Positions 18,320 through 28,185 of a stretch of DNA of 64,000 nucleotides are shown in pieces (positions within the stretch are counted from its first letter, which is position 1; every line of letters starts with the position of its first letter). The stretch is taken from the NCBI GenBank assembly GCA_963753815.1, contig CAVWDU010000003.1:992001-1056000 (forward strand). The letters are read 5' to 3'. The notes beneath the pieces are model-generated. The model did not search any database and had not been told where the DNA came from. It saw only the letters and a list, made by a program, of their open reading frames with translations. The stretch is from CAVWDU01 sp963753815 (GTDB lineage: Bacteria > Pseudomonadota > Gammaproteobacteria > Pseudomonadales > Halieaceae). The position numbers were made by a program, and so were the translations under genes.

Positions 18320-18643
18320 ATGACTACCGCAATCGCTTTTCTTCTCGCCGCAACCTTCGTTATTTCGGTCGGCGGGCTCGCACTTCTGGTCTGGGCGCTC
18401 GCGAACGATCAGTTCACACTCGGGGAGCGCGCTGCCGAACTATCTTCGCCGAAGGCGAGGTCGGCCGCATCGAGGATCCTGCGATGTCCGAGGCCGAGCG
18501 GGTGGACATGCAACGCCTGCGCGATGACGACAGGGTGGTCGAGCCCGGCGAGGAAGAAGACAGCAGTTCGGTGGATGAGGCCCTGGCCGCTGGCGGCTGG
18601 CTCGCAGGACGCGTCGACTCGCATCCCGGTACTCTGGTGGCTG
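18320..18643 (+). pseudogene. CcoS-like small membrane protein, frameshifted
   Basis: It starts MTTAIAFLLAATFVISVGG with one membrane helix and NDQFTLGERAA. After a frame change at about 18440 it continues TIFAEGEVGRIEDPAMSEAE and an acidic tail. Size, single N-terminal helix and position before ccoN suggest the CcoS-type cbb3 assembly protein, but similarity is weak. It overlaps the proposed ccoN start at 18575. Confidence 0.45.
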
Positions 18644-18952
18644 ATGTCCTCGCTGCTATGGCTGGCAGTAGCATCGATTCTCGGCGTGGTTGCCTCCGTG
18701 AAATTGCATGTGCCGGAGTGGCTGGTACAGGATGCAGCGCTCACATTCGGGCGCATCCGCCCGGCGCATCTGAACGCAGCCGCCTATGGCTGGTCTTCCA
18801 TGGCCGGTATTGCGGTTGGTATCTGGCTGATCCCGCGACTGTTCAAGTCACCCCTGGTTGGTGGGGGCTGGGCTACTGCCGGGGCAGTGATGTGGAACCT
18901 CGGTGTCCTGGGCGGCATTCTCGCTGTGTTGGCCGGTCGAAGTGACGGGCTG
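18575..18952 (+). pseudogene. ccoN: ccoN, cbb3 oxidase subunit I, 5' part (cut by IS110 element)
   Basis: From ATG 18575 the frame reads DASTRIPVLWWLMSSLLWL, VASVKLHVPEWL and FGRIRPAHLNAAAYGW (heme-ligand region), then TAGAVMWNLGVLGGILAVLAG. These are CcoN landmarks for the catalytic heme-copper subunit that reduces O2 in the inner membrane. It stops at 18952, where the IS110-family element begins. Joining codon 18950-18952 to 20562 gives SDGL-EWLEFPWQ in frame. The overlap with the upstream ccoS-like gene suggests translational coupling. Confidence 0.8.
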
Positions 18953-19296
18953 ATATGGCCCTTTCCTGTCAAGTGCCGCGCAACAATTTCTCGCGATCGT
19001 GCACGTGACAATTCCTACCCCCAGGGGGTGTTTTCTCACACTGGATCAGGAACGCGACGCGCGGAGCATTATGCGACGATCGATCACGCTGATATTCGCG
19101 GATTGGTTACCGCATGACAAAGCTGCGTCGCGGGGCTGCCTCCGTCTAGTATCGGGGATCATCACGGTCGTTGACCGTCATGCCCACATAGCCCGGTCGA
19201 GGATTCCCCTCACCGTGTCCGCGCATCGCGTTCCCAATGCAGTGTGTACTGCTCTGGCTGTTATCTCATAATGCACCTCCTGACGGCCACTGTGTA
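18953..19296 (-). ncRNA. Candidate bridge/seek RNA region of the IS110-family element
   Basis: IS110-family elements encode a structured guide RNA in a terminal non-coding region that pairs with target and donor DNA; in the IS1111 group this lies downstream of the transposase. These 344 bases have no convincing gene and sit at that position. Short inverted repeats (e.g. ggggatcatc near 19155) are present, but I did not fold the region, so the call rests on position. Confidence 0.4.
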
Positions 19297-20403
19297 TCAG
19301 GCTCTCGGTGTCACCTGTTGACCAATATCCCAAATGAATCCAGCGAGTTCGCGAGCCGTCGACACGCAGACCGTGTTCTGGTGCAGGCCACGTGCCCGGA
19401 GGCGGCGGAAACGGTGACATAAGCGCAGTTGAGCCTGCCAGGCGATGTCGCGGACAGCCGCTGGCTGGCCCTCCTGGCGCACCTGCAGAACGCGACTGAT
19501 TCGGGGGGTAAACCGGTAGCTCCAGGCCGCCTCAACCAGCATCCGACGCGCGTGGCTGTTACCGGTTTTGGTGATACTCCCCAAACGGCGCGACGAACCG
19601 CTGGAGTGTTCGCTGGGCACCAGCCCCAAATACCCCATTAACTCGCGGGGTCGGGCGAAGCGGCGCAGATCCCCGAGTTCGGCGACCAGGGTCGAAGCCG
19701 CCACCCGGTCCAGCCCCCGCAGGGTCATCAACGCCGACACCAGCGGCCCCATCCGCCATTGCTCGACCTGCTGCGCCAGGGCCTCGGTCAGGCGGTCGAC
19801 ATGCGCCTGACTCTCCGCCACCGCCTGGCGGTACTCTGTGAAGGCGATATCCTGCGCTGGGTGCTCGAAGGTCAGTGTCGACAGATACCGTTCGTGGGCC
19901 GCCGTCCAGGAGGTCTTCCCTGAATACCGAAGGCCGTGGCGCAGTAACAGCGCCTTCAGCTGCTGGCGTGCCTTCAGCCGTGCCCTGACCGCGTCTATCC
20001 TTGCCCGCGACAAGTCCCTGATCGCCTCATCGCGTGCGTCTGGAATGACCACCGGGACCAGCACACCGGCTCGGGCGAGACTGGCCAGCTGCAGGGCATC
20101 ACGCCGGTCCGTCTTCACCCGCTCCCCCGGGCCGCGGGGAATCTTCCCCGGTGCAATCACCTCGCAGTGGTAGCCCGCACCGATGAGGTCGCGCGCCAGC
20201 GTATAGCCGCAGGGGCCCGCTTCATAAACAACGACCAGCTCCGCTGGTTTCCCAAGGGACGCCAGGGCTTTGGATAACTGAGGGAGTTTGGAACTGACCG
20301 TTCCAACAAAGCGTGGTTTCGACCGTCCGGCTGCGGCGTAGCTGATCGACGTGGATGTCGCGTGGACATCTAATCCAACAAAACCCGTGATAGACTCATT
20401 CAT
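19297..20403 (-). CDS. IS110-family transposase (DEDD recombinase)
   Basis: 368 residues from MNESITGFVGLDVHA. The N-terminal RuvC-like DEDD domain shows GLDVHA, VVYEAGPCGY and VKTDRRDALQLASLARAG. The C-terminal transposase_20 domain shows MTLRGLDRVAASTLVAELGD, ELMGYLGLVPSEHSSG and ITKTGNSHARRMLVEAAW, containing the conserved region of the catalytic serine. The start at 20403 gives the usual family N-terminus; a longer frame to 20514 adds unrelated residues. The gene is intact, in contrast to the ccoN it interrupts, so this insertion is probably among the younger events in the island. Confidence 0.92.
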   Translation of the reverse strand: MNESITGFVGLDVHATSTSISYAAAGRSKPRFVGTVSSKLPQLSKALASLGKPAELVVVYEAGPCGYTLARDLIGAGYHCEVIAPGKIPRGPGERVKTDRRDALQLASLARAGVLVPVVIPDARDEAIRDLSRARIDAVRARLKARQQLKALLLRHGLRYSGKTSWTAAHERYLSTLTFEHPAQDIAFTEYRQAVAESQAHVDRLTEALAQQVEQWRMGPLVSALMTLRGLDRVAASTLVAELGDLRRFARPRELMGYLGLVPSEHSSGSSRRLGSITKTGNSHARRMLVEAAWSYRFTPRISRVLQVRQEGQPAAVRDIAWQAQLRLCHRFRRLRARGLHQNTVCVSTARELAGFIWDIGQQVTPRA

Positions 20404-20561
20404 GGCCTGCCTCCTGTACATTGCTGCAGCAATCGCCTCAGGGCGTTCTGCATGTGGATAGGCGCACTCCGGTGCGCAACCCACGATCCTGTGGGAGGCA
20501 GGCCTCTTTAGCAATCAGTTGGAAGCGACCCGCCTATCCTCACTACGGGCCATTATGTCTA

Positions 20562-21605
20562 GAATGGCTGGAATTTCCGTGGCAGGTCGACATTATGCTG
20601 GTGATCGGCGGCGCGCTCGCCGCCGTGCCGCTGATACTGTCGCTGCTCAAGCGACGCGTGCAGCATCTGTACGTCAGTGCCTGGTACCTGCTTGCCGCGC
20701 TGATCTGGTTTCCGATGCTGTTCCTGACCGCCAACATACCCAACCTGTTTTCCGGCGTGGAGCAGGGCATGTTGAACTGGTGGTACGCGCACAACGTGCT
20801 CGGCCTGTGGATGACGCCGCTCGGACTGGCCGCGGCGTACTACATGATTCCGAAAATCGTCGGCGCGCCGATCTACTCCTACAGCCTGTCACTGATCGGC
20901 TTCTGGGCACTGGCGCTGTTCTACTCGCAGGTCGGGCTGCATCACCTGATCGGCGGCCCGATCCCGACCTGGGCGGTGACGATATCGATCGTTCACAGCG
21001 TGATGATGGTCATACCCGGTGGTTGCGGTCGCCGTGAATCATCACATGACGGTGGCGGCGCACTGGCGACTGCTGCTGTACTCGCCGACCCTGCGCTTCG
21101 TCACCCTCGGCGCGATCATGTACACGCTGTCGTCGCGTGCAGGGGTCCATCCAGGCGCTGCGTTCCGTCAATGCGGTCACGCATTTCACCCACTACACCG
21201 TGGCGCATGCGCACCTCGGGCTGTACGGTTTCTATTCGTTCGTCATGTTCGGCGCGATCTATTTTGTCATGCCGCGACTGACAGGGCGTGAGTGGCCGTA
21301 TCCCCGAGCGATCGCGGCGCATTTCTGGCTGGTGTTCGTCGGCTTCGCTGTCTATTTCGTGTTCCTGAGCATCGGCGGCTGGCTGCAGGGCCTGGCGATG
21401 CTCGATGCCAGCGTGCCGTTTATGGATATCGGTTGCACTGACCGAGCCTTACCTCATCGCGCGCTCGGTCGGTGGCGGCATCATGACGCTTGGCCACCTC
21501 GTATTCGTCGCCCACGCCTTCGCTCGCGCTCAAGCGCGGTGGGCCGATGCGCGAGGACGCCGCGTTGTTCAGGCCGGCGCCCTGGCCGGCGCTGGGAGGC
21601 TCGCG
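20562..21605 (+). pseudogene. ccoN: ccoN, 3' part, three frameshifts
   Basis: This continues ccoN after the IS: EWLEFPWQVDIML, WWYAHNVLGLWMTP, YSQVGLHHLIGG (the CuB His pair), VAVNHHMTVAAHW, then FTHYTVAHAHLGLYGF (HxHxG heme ligands). The frame changes at about 21020, 21135 and 21430. The final segment ends GALAGAGRLA just before ccoO. All metal ligands are recognisable, but the gene cannot be translated through as written, both from the insertion and from the indels. Confidence 0.8.
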
Positions 21606-22207
21606 ATGACCCGCGCACTGGGTATTGTCGCGGCAGCCGCCATGATTCTGTTGTTTGCCGCGCTGATGATCGTCGTCATGCCGGCCGTTCAGCTGCAGGC
21701 AACCAAGCGGGCGCCCGAGGGCCTGGAGCCCTATTCCGCGGCGGCCGCGAACGGCCGCGAGGTCTACATCAGCCTCGGCTGCGTCTACTGCCACAGCCAG
21801 CAACCGCGTGACCCGTCGCTGGGGCCGGACGCGCAGCGCGGCTGGGGCCGCGCGTCGGTGCCGCAGGATTACATCTACGATTCGCCGCACCTGCTGGGCT
21901 CGATGCGCACCGGCCCTGACCTGCTGAACATCGGCGCGCGCCAGCCCAGCATCGACTGGCACCTCACGCATCTGTACAACCCGCGCGCCGTGATGCCCGG
22001 CAGCATCATGCCGGCCTATCCGTTCCTGTTCGAAATCAAGAGCAGGGCGGCAGACGGCGATACGGTCGTGAAGCTGCCGCCCGATTATGCGCCGCGAAAG
22101 GCGTGGTCGTCGCGCGCCGGGACGCGTTGGACCTGGTGCAGTATCTGCTCGAGCTGGATCGCACCTACCCGGTCGACGTGCTGCCAGTCGAGAGGGCGAG
22201 CGAATGA
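21606..22207 (+). pseudogene. ccoO: ccoO, cbb3 oxidase mono-heme cytochrome c subunit, one frameshift
   Basis: It begins MTRALGIVAAAAMILLFAAL (membrane anchor), then carries the heme c site VYCHSQQ within CVYCH and the CcoO blocks GWGRASVPQDYIYD, GSMRTGPDLLNIGARQ and MPGSIMPAYPFLF. At about 22100 one indel moves the frame; the other frame continues VVVARRDALDLVQYLLELDR and ends at 22207. Its stop overlaps the next start (ATGA). CcoO passes electrons from CcoP to CcoN. Confidence 0.8.
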
Positions 22208-22740
22208 GCGACGAAGCGCTCGAGCGGCCGCAGCGCCGTGAACGCGACGAGCCGGAGGAACTGAAGTCACCGATTCCCCGCCGCTTGCGCTGTTTCGGTT
22301 GCGCTGCTCGCCTGGGGCACGTGGTATTACTTCCAGAACACCGGCTACCCGGTCGGCGCCGGCGACAGGCGCACGCCCATCGTCGTCGTCGCCACTCGAC
22401 GGTGGATGGCGCGGCGGTATGCCGGGCAACTGCGTCGCTTGTCACCAGGCGACCGGCTGGGGCTAGCGGCGTGTTCCCGCCGCTGGTCGGCTCGCGCTGG
22501 GTGCTAGAAAATGACGCAAGGCTCGTGCAGATCCTGCTGCACGGTATCAACGGCCCGATCGAGGTGCTGGGCGTCGCCTACAACGGCGTCATGCCGGCAT
22601 TCTGGCGCTCAGCGACGCCGAGCTTGCGGCGGTTATCACCCACATCCGCAGCGAGCTGGGGCAACGACGCCTTGCCCGTCGCCCCCGCGGAAATCGCGGC
22701 GGGTCGTGAGCGGGACCAGGGCGCACCGCGCCCTGGGGCG
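22204..22740 (+). pseudogene. CcoP-like mono-heme cytochrome c, frameshifted
   Basis: From ATG 22204 (MSDEALERPQRRERDEPEEL) the frame soon shifts. Other frames give LLAWGTWYYFQNTGYPVGAG (membrane segment, typical CcoP neighbourhood), then GNCVACHQATG with a CxxCH heme site and GVFPPLVGSRWVLENDARLV, LHGINGPIEVLG and MPAFW. Only one heme motif is visible, whereas classical CcoP has two, so it may be a shortened third subunit. At least three indels make it non-functional as read. Confidence 0.65.
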
Positions 22741-22788
22741 GTGGGGAAGAACTCACCGCCGCATTCGGCGAGGGCTGAGAGCCGTGGG

Positions 22789-24995
22789 CGCGAACGCGAA
22801 GCCTCGCCCGATATCGTCGGCAGCACAGGACCTGTTCATGATCGACGGCATGTTCTGCGGCGCCTGTGCAGCATCGCTGGAGCGGCGCCTCGAAAATCTC
22901 CCTGGGGTGGATGAGGCGGCAGTGGACCTGGCGGCCGGCGCCGCGCTGTTGCGCTGGCTGCCGGACCGGGCGGATGCAGATTCGGTCTGGAGGGCGGTGG
23001 CCGCACTGGGCTACAGTGTCCGACGGCCGGGTACGCCTGCACCTGCGGCGGGAAGAGGTGACGCCGGCCGGTCGCTGCAGCTCAACCTCGCGATTGCGGT
23101 GTTCTTCGGCATGTGGACCATGTTGCCGTCCATTGCCCTGTATCTCGACGCTGCGCCGAACACAGCGATCGCCAACGGGCTGGCATGGGCCGCCGCCATC
23201 GCCAGCCTGCCGGTGGTCGCATACGCCGGTCGGCCGTTCTATGGCATGGCTGTTTGACCCTCCGCGGTCGGGCGCCGCGGGCATTGACGCGCTTGTCAGC
23301 TTCGGAGTGCTGGGCGCACTGGCGCTGTCGGCGGTGTCCTGCGCTCGGGGCGGCTCGGATGTCTACTTCGAGGTGGCGGTAGCGCTGATCGCGCTGCAAC
23401 TGCTCGCGCGCCTGGTCGAGTTCAAGGGCGGGCCGGACGCGACGCCGTCGCGCGCCTGCTGGATCTGGCGCCCCCGCGGGTCACGCGCCTGGATACGAGT
23501 GGGTGCGCTGAAGTCATCCCGCTCAGTGAGGTCCACGTCGGCGACGTGCTGCTGGCGGAGCCGGGCGAGACCATCGCCGTGGATGGCGTAGTTGATAGCT
23601 TAGCGGAGGGCGGTGAGGTACGCCTCGACCGGCGTCTTCTCACGGGTGAGTCACATGCCGTGCGCGTTGCGCCCGGGGAGCCGGTATGTGCCGGTGAAGT
23701 CGTTGCCGAAGGGCCTTTGCGACTGCGCGTACCGCGCGGCAGGTAAGCGCCGGATGATACCCTCGCCAGGCAGGTGCGCACGCTGCTGATGCGAAAGCCC
23801 GAGTGGCAGCGCGGCGTCAATACGGGTCGCGAGACACTTCCTTCTGCTCGGGACACTGGCCGCGGGCGCAGGTGGCGCTGACTGCCGCGGCCGCAGGGGG
23901 TAATTGGTCGATATCGCGGAGCGCGCCCTGGCGGTGCGTGATTGCCTGCCCTGCGCACTCTCGCTGGCGGCACCGCTTGCGGGGATCGGCCGGAGCCACC
24001 CGCCGGGCTGCCGATAGCGGGATGTTGTTGCGCGATCTGCGCGTGGTGGCTCGCGCGGGCGGTATCGATACCCTGTTCCTCGACAAGACCGGCACTCTCA
24101 CTGAAGGCCGTCCGAAAGTGCAGGCGCTGTACCCGGTCGATGGGGTCGGGGCGAGCGAACTGCTTGCCACGGCGGCCTTTATCGAGAGGGAGATCCCGCC
24201 ACCCCTTCGCCCTCGCCATCGTCAGGGCGGCAAAGGCAGCAGGTGTGGACGTCGGCGCTGGTGAGCGTGTCGCAACGGGCGCTGCTCGCGCGGCGTCGGA
24301 CCATCATCGGCTGCGGTGTGCGAGTAGACGGCCTGGAGCGCGTATTGCGCGCCGGCAGTGCCCAGTGGTTCGCCAGGGAGGGGCTGATCTGCCCGCCGCT
24401 CGGTGGCGATGGGTTTCCCGGTCTGGGTGGCCCGGGGCGAACGGGTTCTCGGCGTCATCGACCTCGACGATCCTCTGCGCGCCGACGCCGCGTCCGTCGT
24501 GGAGAGACTGCGGCGGAGGGGTATGACCGTGATCATGCTGAGCGGCGACGCCGCCGAACCGGTGGCGCGCCTGTCCGAGCAGCTGGGCATCGAAGGTATC
24601 GCGCGCTGTTCGCCGGAGGACAAGGTGGCGCATGTGGAATCTGCGGCGGCGCAAGGCTGCGTTACGGCCTTCGTTGGCGACGGTACAAACGACGGGCCAG
24701 CTATAGCGGCGGCGGATCTCGGCGTCGCCGTGGAGGATGCACTGGACGCGGCGCGGACTGCCTGGCCGCGACCCTGGTTCGGCGGCGGCGTGGAGCGCGT
24801 GCCGGAACTCCTCGCACTGGTTGCTTCGCCGGCCGCGTGCTGCGTCAGAACATCGCCTGGGGCAATCTTTTACAACGCATTGGCAGTACCGGCGGCCGTG
24901 CTCGGCTGGGTGCATCCGGCAGTAGCGGCAGTCGCCATCGCTGCTGCCTCGCATCAAGATCACCCGTGGTGCTCAATTCGCTGCGCGTGAGCGGC
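22789..24995 (+). pseudogene. CcoI-like copper-transporting P-type ATPase, many frameshifts
   Basis: The pieces, in order, are an N-terminal metal-binding domain (MFCGACAASLERRLENLPGV), membrane segments (FFGMWTMLPSIALYL), the actuator loop (LLTGESHAVRVAPGEPV, normally TGE), the phosphorylation motif FLDKTGTLTEGRP, and the hinge GDGTNDGPAIAAADLG. The C-terminal membrane pair follows (LAVPAAVLGWVHPAVAAVAI, VVLNSLR). CcoI delivers copper to cbb3 oxidase, matching the neighbours. Frame changes occur at least near 23255, 23440, 23750, 23900, 24200 and 24400. Its end runs directly into the priA 3' relic. Confidence 0.7.
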
Positions 24996-25132
24996 GACGA
25001 GGGAGATCGACGCTTTCCAGGCGAGGCGTTGGCAGCGTTGCCGGGGAAACCGGATGTACACGGGCCTGGGCGGCAGGCCGCTGTCTCTCCGGCGCGACGC
25101 TCGGACGCCCCCGGCAATGTCGCGCTGACCCT

Positions 25133-25214
25133 CATCGCCGGCGAGGCGAGGCGATCTCCGCCCCGCCGCGGCCTCAACTGGTCGCTGGACGTCGACCCGT
25201 AGGAGATCGGTTAG
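25133..25214 (+). repeat. Right copy: diverged relic of the priA 3' end
   Basis: Positions 25167-25199 are identical to 2895-2927 inside priA. The reading IAGEA...RRGLNWSLDVDP ends in a stop at 25200. Beyond it aggag and ttagc still align with the priA tail. Similarity fades upstream of about 25133. This is the junction between the cbb3 remnants and the argS promoter region, so it marks the right edge of the island. Confidence 0.8.
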
Positions 25215-25329
25215 CAGCGATTCTAAAAAGGACCACTGCTGGCCATCGTGCAGGGATGCGAGGATAATACCCGACCAGCGCACGAAGCAGGCGTGCGTGA
25301 TCGCGCCAATTCCACCAGGTATTTCCCCC

Positions 25330-27015
25330 ATGAAGCAGGACATCAACGGGCTCATCAAGGCCGCCCTCGACGCGCTGGTAGCGGAGGGCACGCTGCCCGA
25401 GGACGTGCAGCCGGAGATCCATGTCGAGCGCACCCGCGATACCAGCCACGGTGACCTGGCCAGCAACATCGCCCTGACCCTGGCGAAACGCGCCGGCATG
25501 AAGCCCCGCGACCTGGCGGAGCGACTCTGCGCCGCCCTGCCGGACGCGCCCTTTCTGCTGCGCACGGAGATCGCCGGGCCCGGTTTCATCAACTTCTTCC
25601 TCTCCGACAGCAGCAGCCAGGCGGTGATCGCCCGGATTCTCGAGCAGGGACCCGGGTACGGTCGCGGCAACCAGGGTGAGGGGCAGCCGGTGCAGGTGGA
25701 GTTCGTCTCCGCCAACCCTACCGGCCCGCTGCACGTGGGCCACGGCCGCGGCGCCGCGGTCGGCGACAGCCTGTGCCGGCTGCTGGCTGCCACCGGCTGG
25801 GACGTATCCAGCGAGTTCTACTACAACGACGCCGGTCAACAGATCAATAACCTGGCGCTGTCCGTGCAGGCCCGCTGCCGGGGGCTGGACCCGGAGGACC
25901 CCGCCTGGCCCGCAGACGGCTACCGCGGGGAGTACATCCAGGATGTCGCCAGGGCGTTTCTCGCCCGGGAACGCGTAGACGCCGAGGACCGGCACGTCGT
26001 GGCCAGTGGCGACGCCGACAAGCTCGAAGACATCACCGACTTCGCCGTCGCCTACCTGCGCCGGGAGCAGGACGAGGACCTGAAAGCGTTCGGCGTCGAC
26101 TTCGATGTCTACTTCCTGGAGTCTTCGCTGTACGACAACGGCGAGGTCGAAGCGACGGTTGAACGGCTGGTCGCCGGGGGCCACACCTATGAAGAGGCGG
26201 GGGCGCTGTGGTTGCGCACAACACGCTTCGGCGATGACAAGGACCGCGTGATGCGCAAGTCCGAGGGCGGGTATACCTATTTCCTGCCCGACGTGGCCTA
26301 CCACCACAACAAGTGGGAGCGCGGTTTCCGCCGGGTGATCGACGAGCAGGGCGCGGACCATCACAGCACGGTAACCCGGGTGCGGGCCGGCCTGCAGGCG
26401 CTGGAACTCGGAATCCCCGAGGGGTGGCCGGAATACGTGCTGCACCAGATGGTGACCGTGATGCGCGAGGGCGAGGAGGTCAAGCTGTCCAAGCGCGCCG
26501 GCAGCTACCTCACCCTGCGCGACCTCATCAACGAGGTCGGCCGCGACGCCACCCGCTACTTCCTGGTGGCGCGGGCGCCGAGTTCCCAGCTCACCTTCGA
26601 TATCGACCTGGCGCTCTCGCGCAGCAACGACAACCCGGTGTATTACATTCAGTACGCCCATGCCCGGGCCTGCAGCGTGGAGCGGAAGCTGGCGGAGCAG
26701 GGGTGGACGTGGGACGCGAGCAGCGCGGTGCAGGATCTCGGGCACCTGGGCGAGGAGCAGGAAAAAGCGCTGCTGCGCCGCCTCGACCAGTATCCCGAAG
26801 TCGTCGCCAATGCGGCGACGGCCTGCGAACCGCACACCGTCGCCAACTACCTGCGCGAACTGGCGGGAGAATTTCACACCTGGTACAACGCGCACAAGAT
26901 GCTGGTGGAAGATACCGGACAGCGCAACGCCCGGGTGGCGCTCAGCCAGGCAGTCCGGCAGGTGATCGCCAATGGCCTGGACCTGCTCGGCGTATCCGCC
27001 CCGGAGTCGATGTAG
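25330..27015 (+). CDS. argS: Arginyl-tRNA synthetase
   Basis: 561 residues, the usual length. It charges tRNA-Arg in two ATP-dependent steps. Visible are the N-terminal Add1 domain, the HIGH-type motif PLHVGHGRG (about residue 133-141), the KMSKS-like VKLSKRAG (about 383-390) and the DALR anticodon-binding C-terminus. The start was taken at MKQDINGLI (25330); a longer frame from 25297 is unlikely. The next gene begins 3 bases after the stop, as in the common argS-SPOR arrangement. It is intact and typical in composition, confirming that the backbone resumes here after the island. Confidence 0.96.
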   Translation: MKQDINGLIKAALDALVAEGTLPEDVQPEIHVERTRDTSHGDLASNIALTLAKRAGMKPRDLAERLCAALPDAPFLLRTEIAGPGFINFFLSDSSSQAVIARILEQGPGYGRGNQGEGQPVQVEFVSANPTGPLHVGHGRGAAVGDSLCRLLAATGWDVSSEFYYNDAGQQINNLALSVQARCRGLDPEDPAWPADGYRGEYIQDVARAFLARERVDAEDRHVVASGDADKLEDITDFAVAYLRREQDEDLKAFGVDFDVYFLESSLYDNGEVEATVERLVAGGHTYEEAGALWLRTTRFGDDKDRVMRKSEGGYTYFLPDVAYHHNKWERGFRRVIDEQGADHHSTVTRVRAGLQALELGIPEGWPEYVLHQMVTVMREGEEVKLSKRAGSYLTLRDLINEVGRDATRYFLVARAPSSQLTFDIDLALSRSNDNPVYYIQYAHARACSVERKLAEQGWTWDASSAVQDLGHLGEEQEKALLRRLDQYPEVVANAATACEPHTVANYLRELAGEFHTWYNAHKMLVEDTGQRNARVALSQAVRQVIANGLDLLGVSAPESM

Positions 27016-27018
27016 CTG

Positions 27019-27630
27019 ATGTCGCGCGATTTCGCCCGCAGCAGCAAGGCGGCACCGCGTCGCAAGCAGGCGCCGGCCTCCCGCCGGTCGGAACCGGCCC
27101 CCCGACGCCCCTGGCGCTGGTATTTCAGCGGTCTCTTCTCGGGCGTGATCGCCAGCCTGCTGTTCTACCTGTTCACCCTGCCCGCAGGGCCGGGGCAGAC
27201 GACGGGACCCGGCGCAGACGGCGAAGGCCAGCCGGAAGCCGCACCCAAACCGCGCTTCGATTTCTACACGATGCTGCCCGAGCAGCGGATCGAGGTGTCG
27301 CCGGACGCGTCGGCAGCTGATGCTGCGGCCGGCAGTCCCGCCACCGTCGAACGCGCGGCACCGGCCCCGGCGACGACCGAGCCGGTCAAGCAGGACCGTT
27401 ACCTGTTACAGGCGGGCTCCTTCCGGCAGCGCGAAGATGCCGACCGCAGACGGGCGGAACTGCTGCTGCTGGGTCTCGAACCCTGGATCGAGGAGGCCAG
27501 TGGTGACAATGGCCGCTGGTTCCGGGTATTCCTGGGGCCCTTTGCCAGCCGCGCCCGCATGAGGGAGGTGCAGGGCCTCACCGCGGCCCAGCAGATCGAT
27601 ACCCTGCTGCTAAAGCGCGCGGGGCCCTGA
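27019..27630 (+). CDS. FtsN-like SPOR-domain cell-division protein
   Basis: 203 residues: a basic cytoplasmic N-terminus (about residues 1-32), one membrane helix (WYFSGLFSGVIASLLFYLF, about 34-53), a Pro/Ala-rich periplasmic linker and a C-terminal SPOR domain (YLLQAGSFRQREDADRRRAE...WFRVFLGPF, about 125-200). SPOR domains bind denuded septal peptidoglycan. The topology and the argS-hslV position match the FtsN-type gene of Pseudomonas. It was probably co-transcribed with argS. Confidence 0.88.
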   Translation: MSRDFARSSKAAPRRKQAPASRRSEPAPRRPWRWYFSGLFSGVIASLLFYLFTLPAGPGQTTGPGADGEGQPEAAPKPRFDFYTMLPEQRIEVSPDASAADAAAGSPATVERAAPAPATTEPVKQDRYLLQAGSFRQREDADRRRAELLLLGLEPWIEEASGDNGRWFRVFLGPFASRARMREVQGLTAAQQIDTLLLKRAGP

Positions 27631-27690
27631 CCGCACCACCCCGGGGATCGTGGTAAACTGACTGGCCCAGTCATCGATACCAACAGCCAC

Positions 27691-28122
27691 GTGATCTCCC
27701 GGTTCGCCAATCTGCAACAGGCCCGCCCGATCCGGCAGCAGTCGCTGCTGCTGGCAACGCTGCTCGCGTACCTGGTTGCCGGGGCCATCGTACCCCGGGG
27801 CCACATGGCCGCGCCGCTATCCAGTGGCACCCCTTTTCACCTCTGTCCCGGTGACCTGCGCAGCGCGCTGATCATCGATACGCTATCTCCGGCCGCAGAC
27901 CACCAGCACCAGCATCACCACCAGGCAGACGACAGCACCGGCGTCGACAAGACCTCTGCCGATCCGGGGTGTACGTTCGCCGGGTTTGGCTCGGCAGTGT
28001 CGCAGGATGCCGGCGCCAGCGACGAACAGGTGACCCCGGGGCTGTTCGTCGCGTCGCGCCCGTTCCAGGGCTATCACACCGCAACCTGGTTGCGCCCCCC
28101 GGCGCGTTCACCGCCCGCCTGA
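27691..28122 (+). CDS. His-rich DUF2946-type membrane/periplasmic protein
   Basis: 143 residues from GTG 27691. There is a hydrophobic N-terminal helix (LLLATLLAYLVAGAIVP), a His cluster (HQHQHHHQ, about residues 71-78), conserved-looking CPGD and a C-terminal WLRPPARSPP, resembling the RAPP tail of DUF2946 proteins. Such proteins commonly precede TonB-dependent copper receptors and are thought to handle metal in the periplasm or inner membrane. The downstream neighbour supports this. Function is inferred. Confidence 0.7.
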   Translation: MISRFANLQQARPIRQQSLLLATLLAYLVAGAIVPRGHMAAPLSSGTPFHLCPGDLRSALIIDTLSPAADHQHQHHHQADDSTGVDKTSADPGCTFAGFGSAVSQDAGASDEQVTPGLFVASRPFQGYHTATWLRPPARSPPA

Positions 28123-28185
28123 TCTCCACCCTGCGAATCGTAACGACCTAACCGCGGACACGGTGGCCGACTGCCCCGTGTATTT

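Larger units (their letters stand above)
18953..20561 (-). mobile_element. IS110-family (IS1111-like) insertion sequence inside ccoN
   Basis: Removing exactly these 1609 bases restores ccoN across the junction with no target duplication, as expected for IS110-family DEDD recombinases. The ends are related inverted sequences (atatggccc at the left; the complement of gggccattat at the right). The element holds one transposase gene on the minus strand and a 344-bp non-coding stretch beyond its 3' end. Long non-coding DNA on that side is the IS1111 arrangement. Confidence 0.8.

Noticed and set aside
24243..25202. Open frame fusing ATPase remnants to the priA tail as a real protein
   Set aside because: The ATPase motifs (GDGTND, final helices) are in other frames; only the last 30 codons match PriA.
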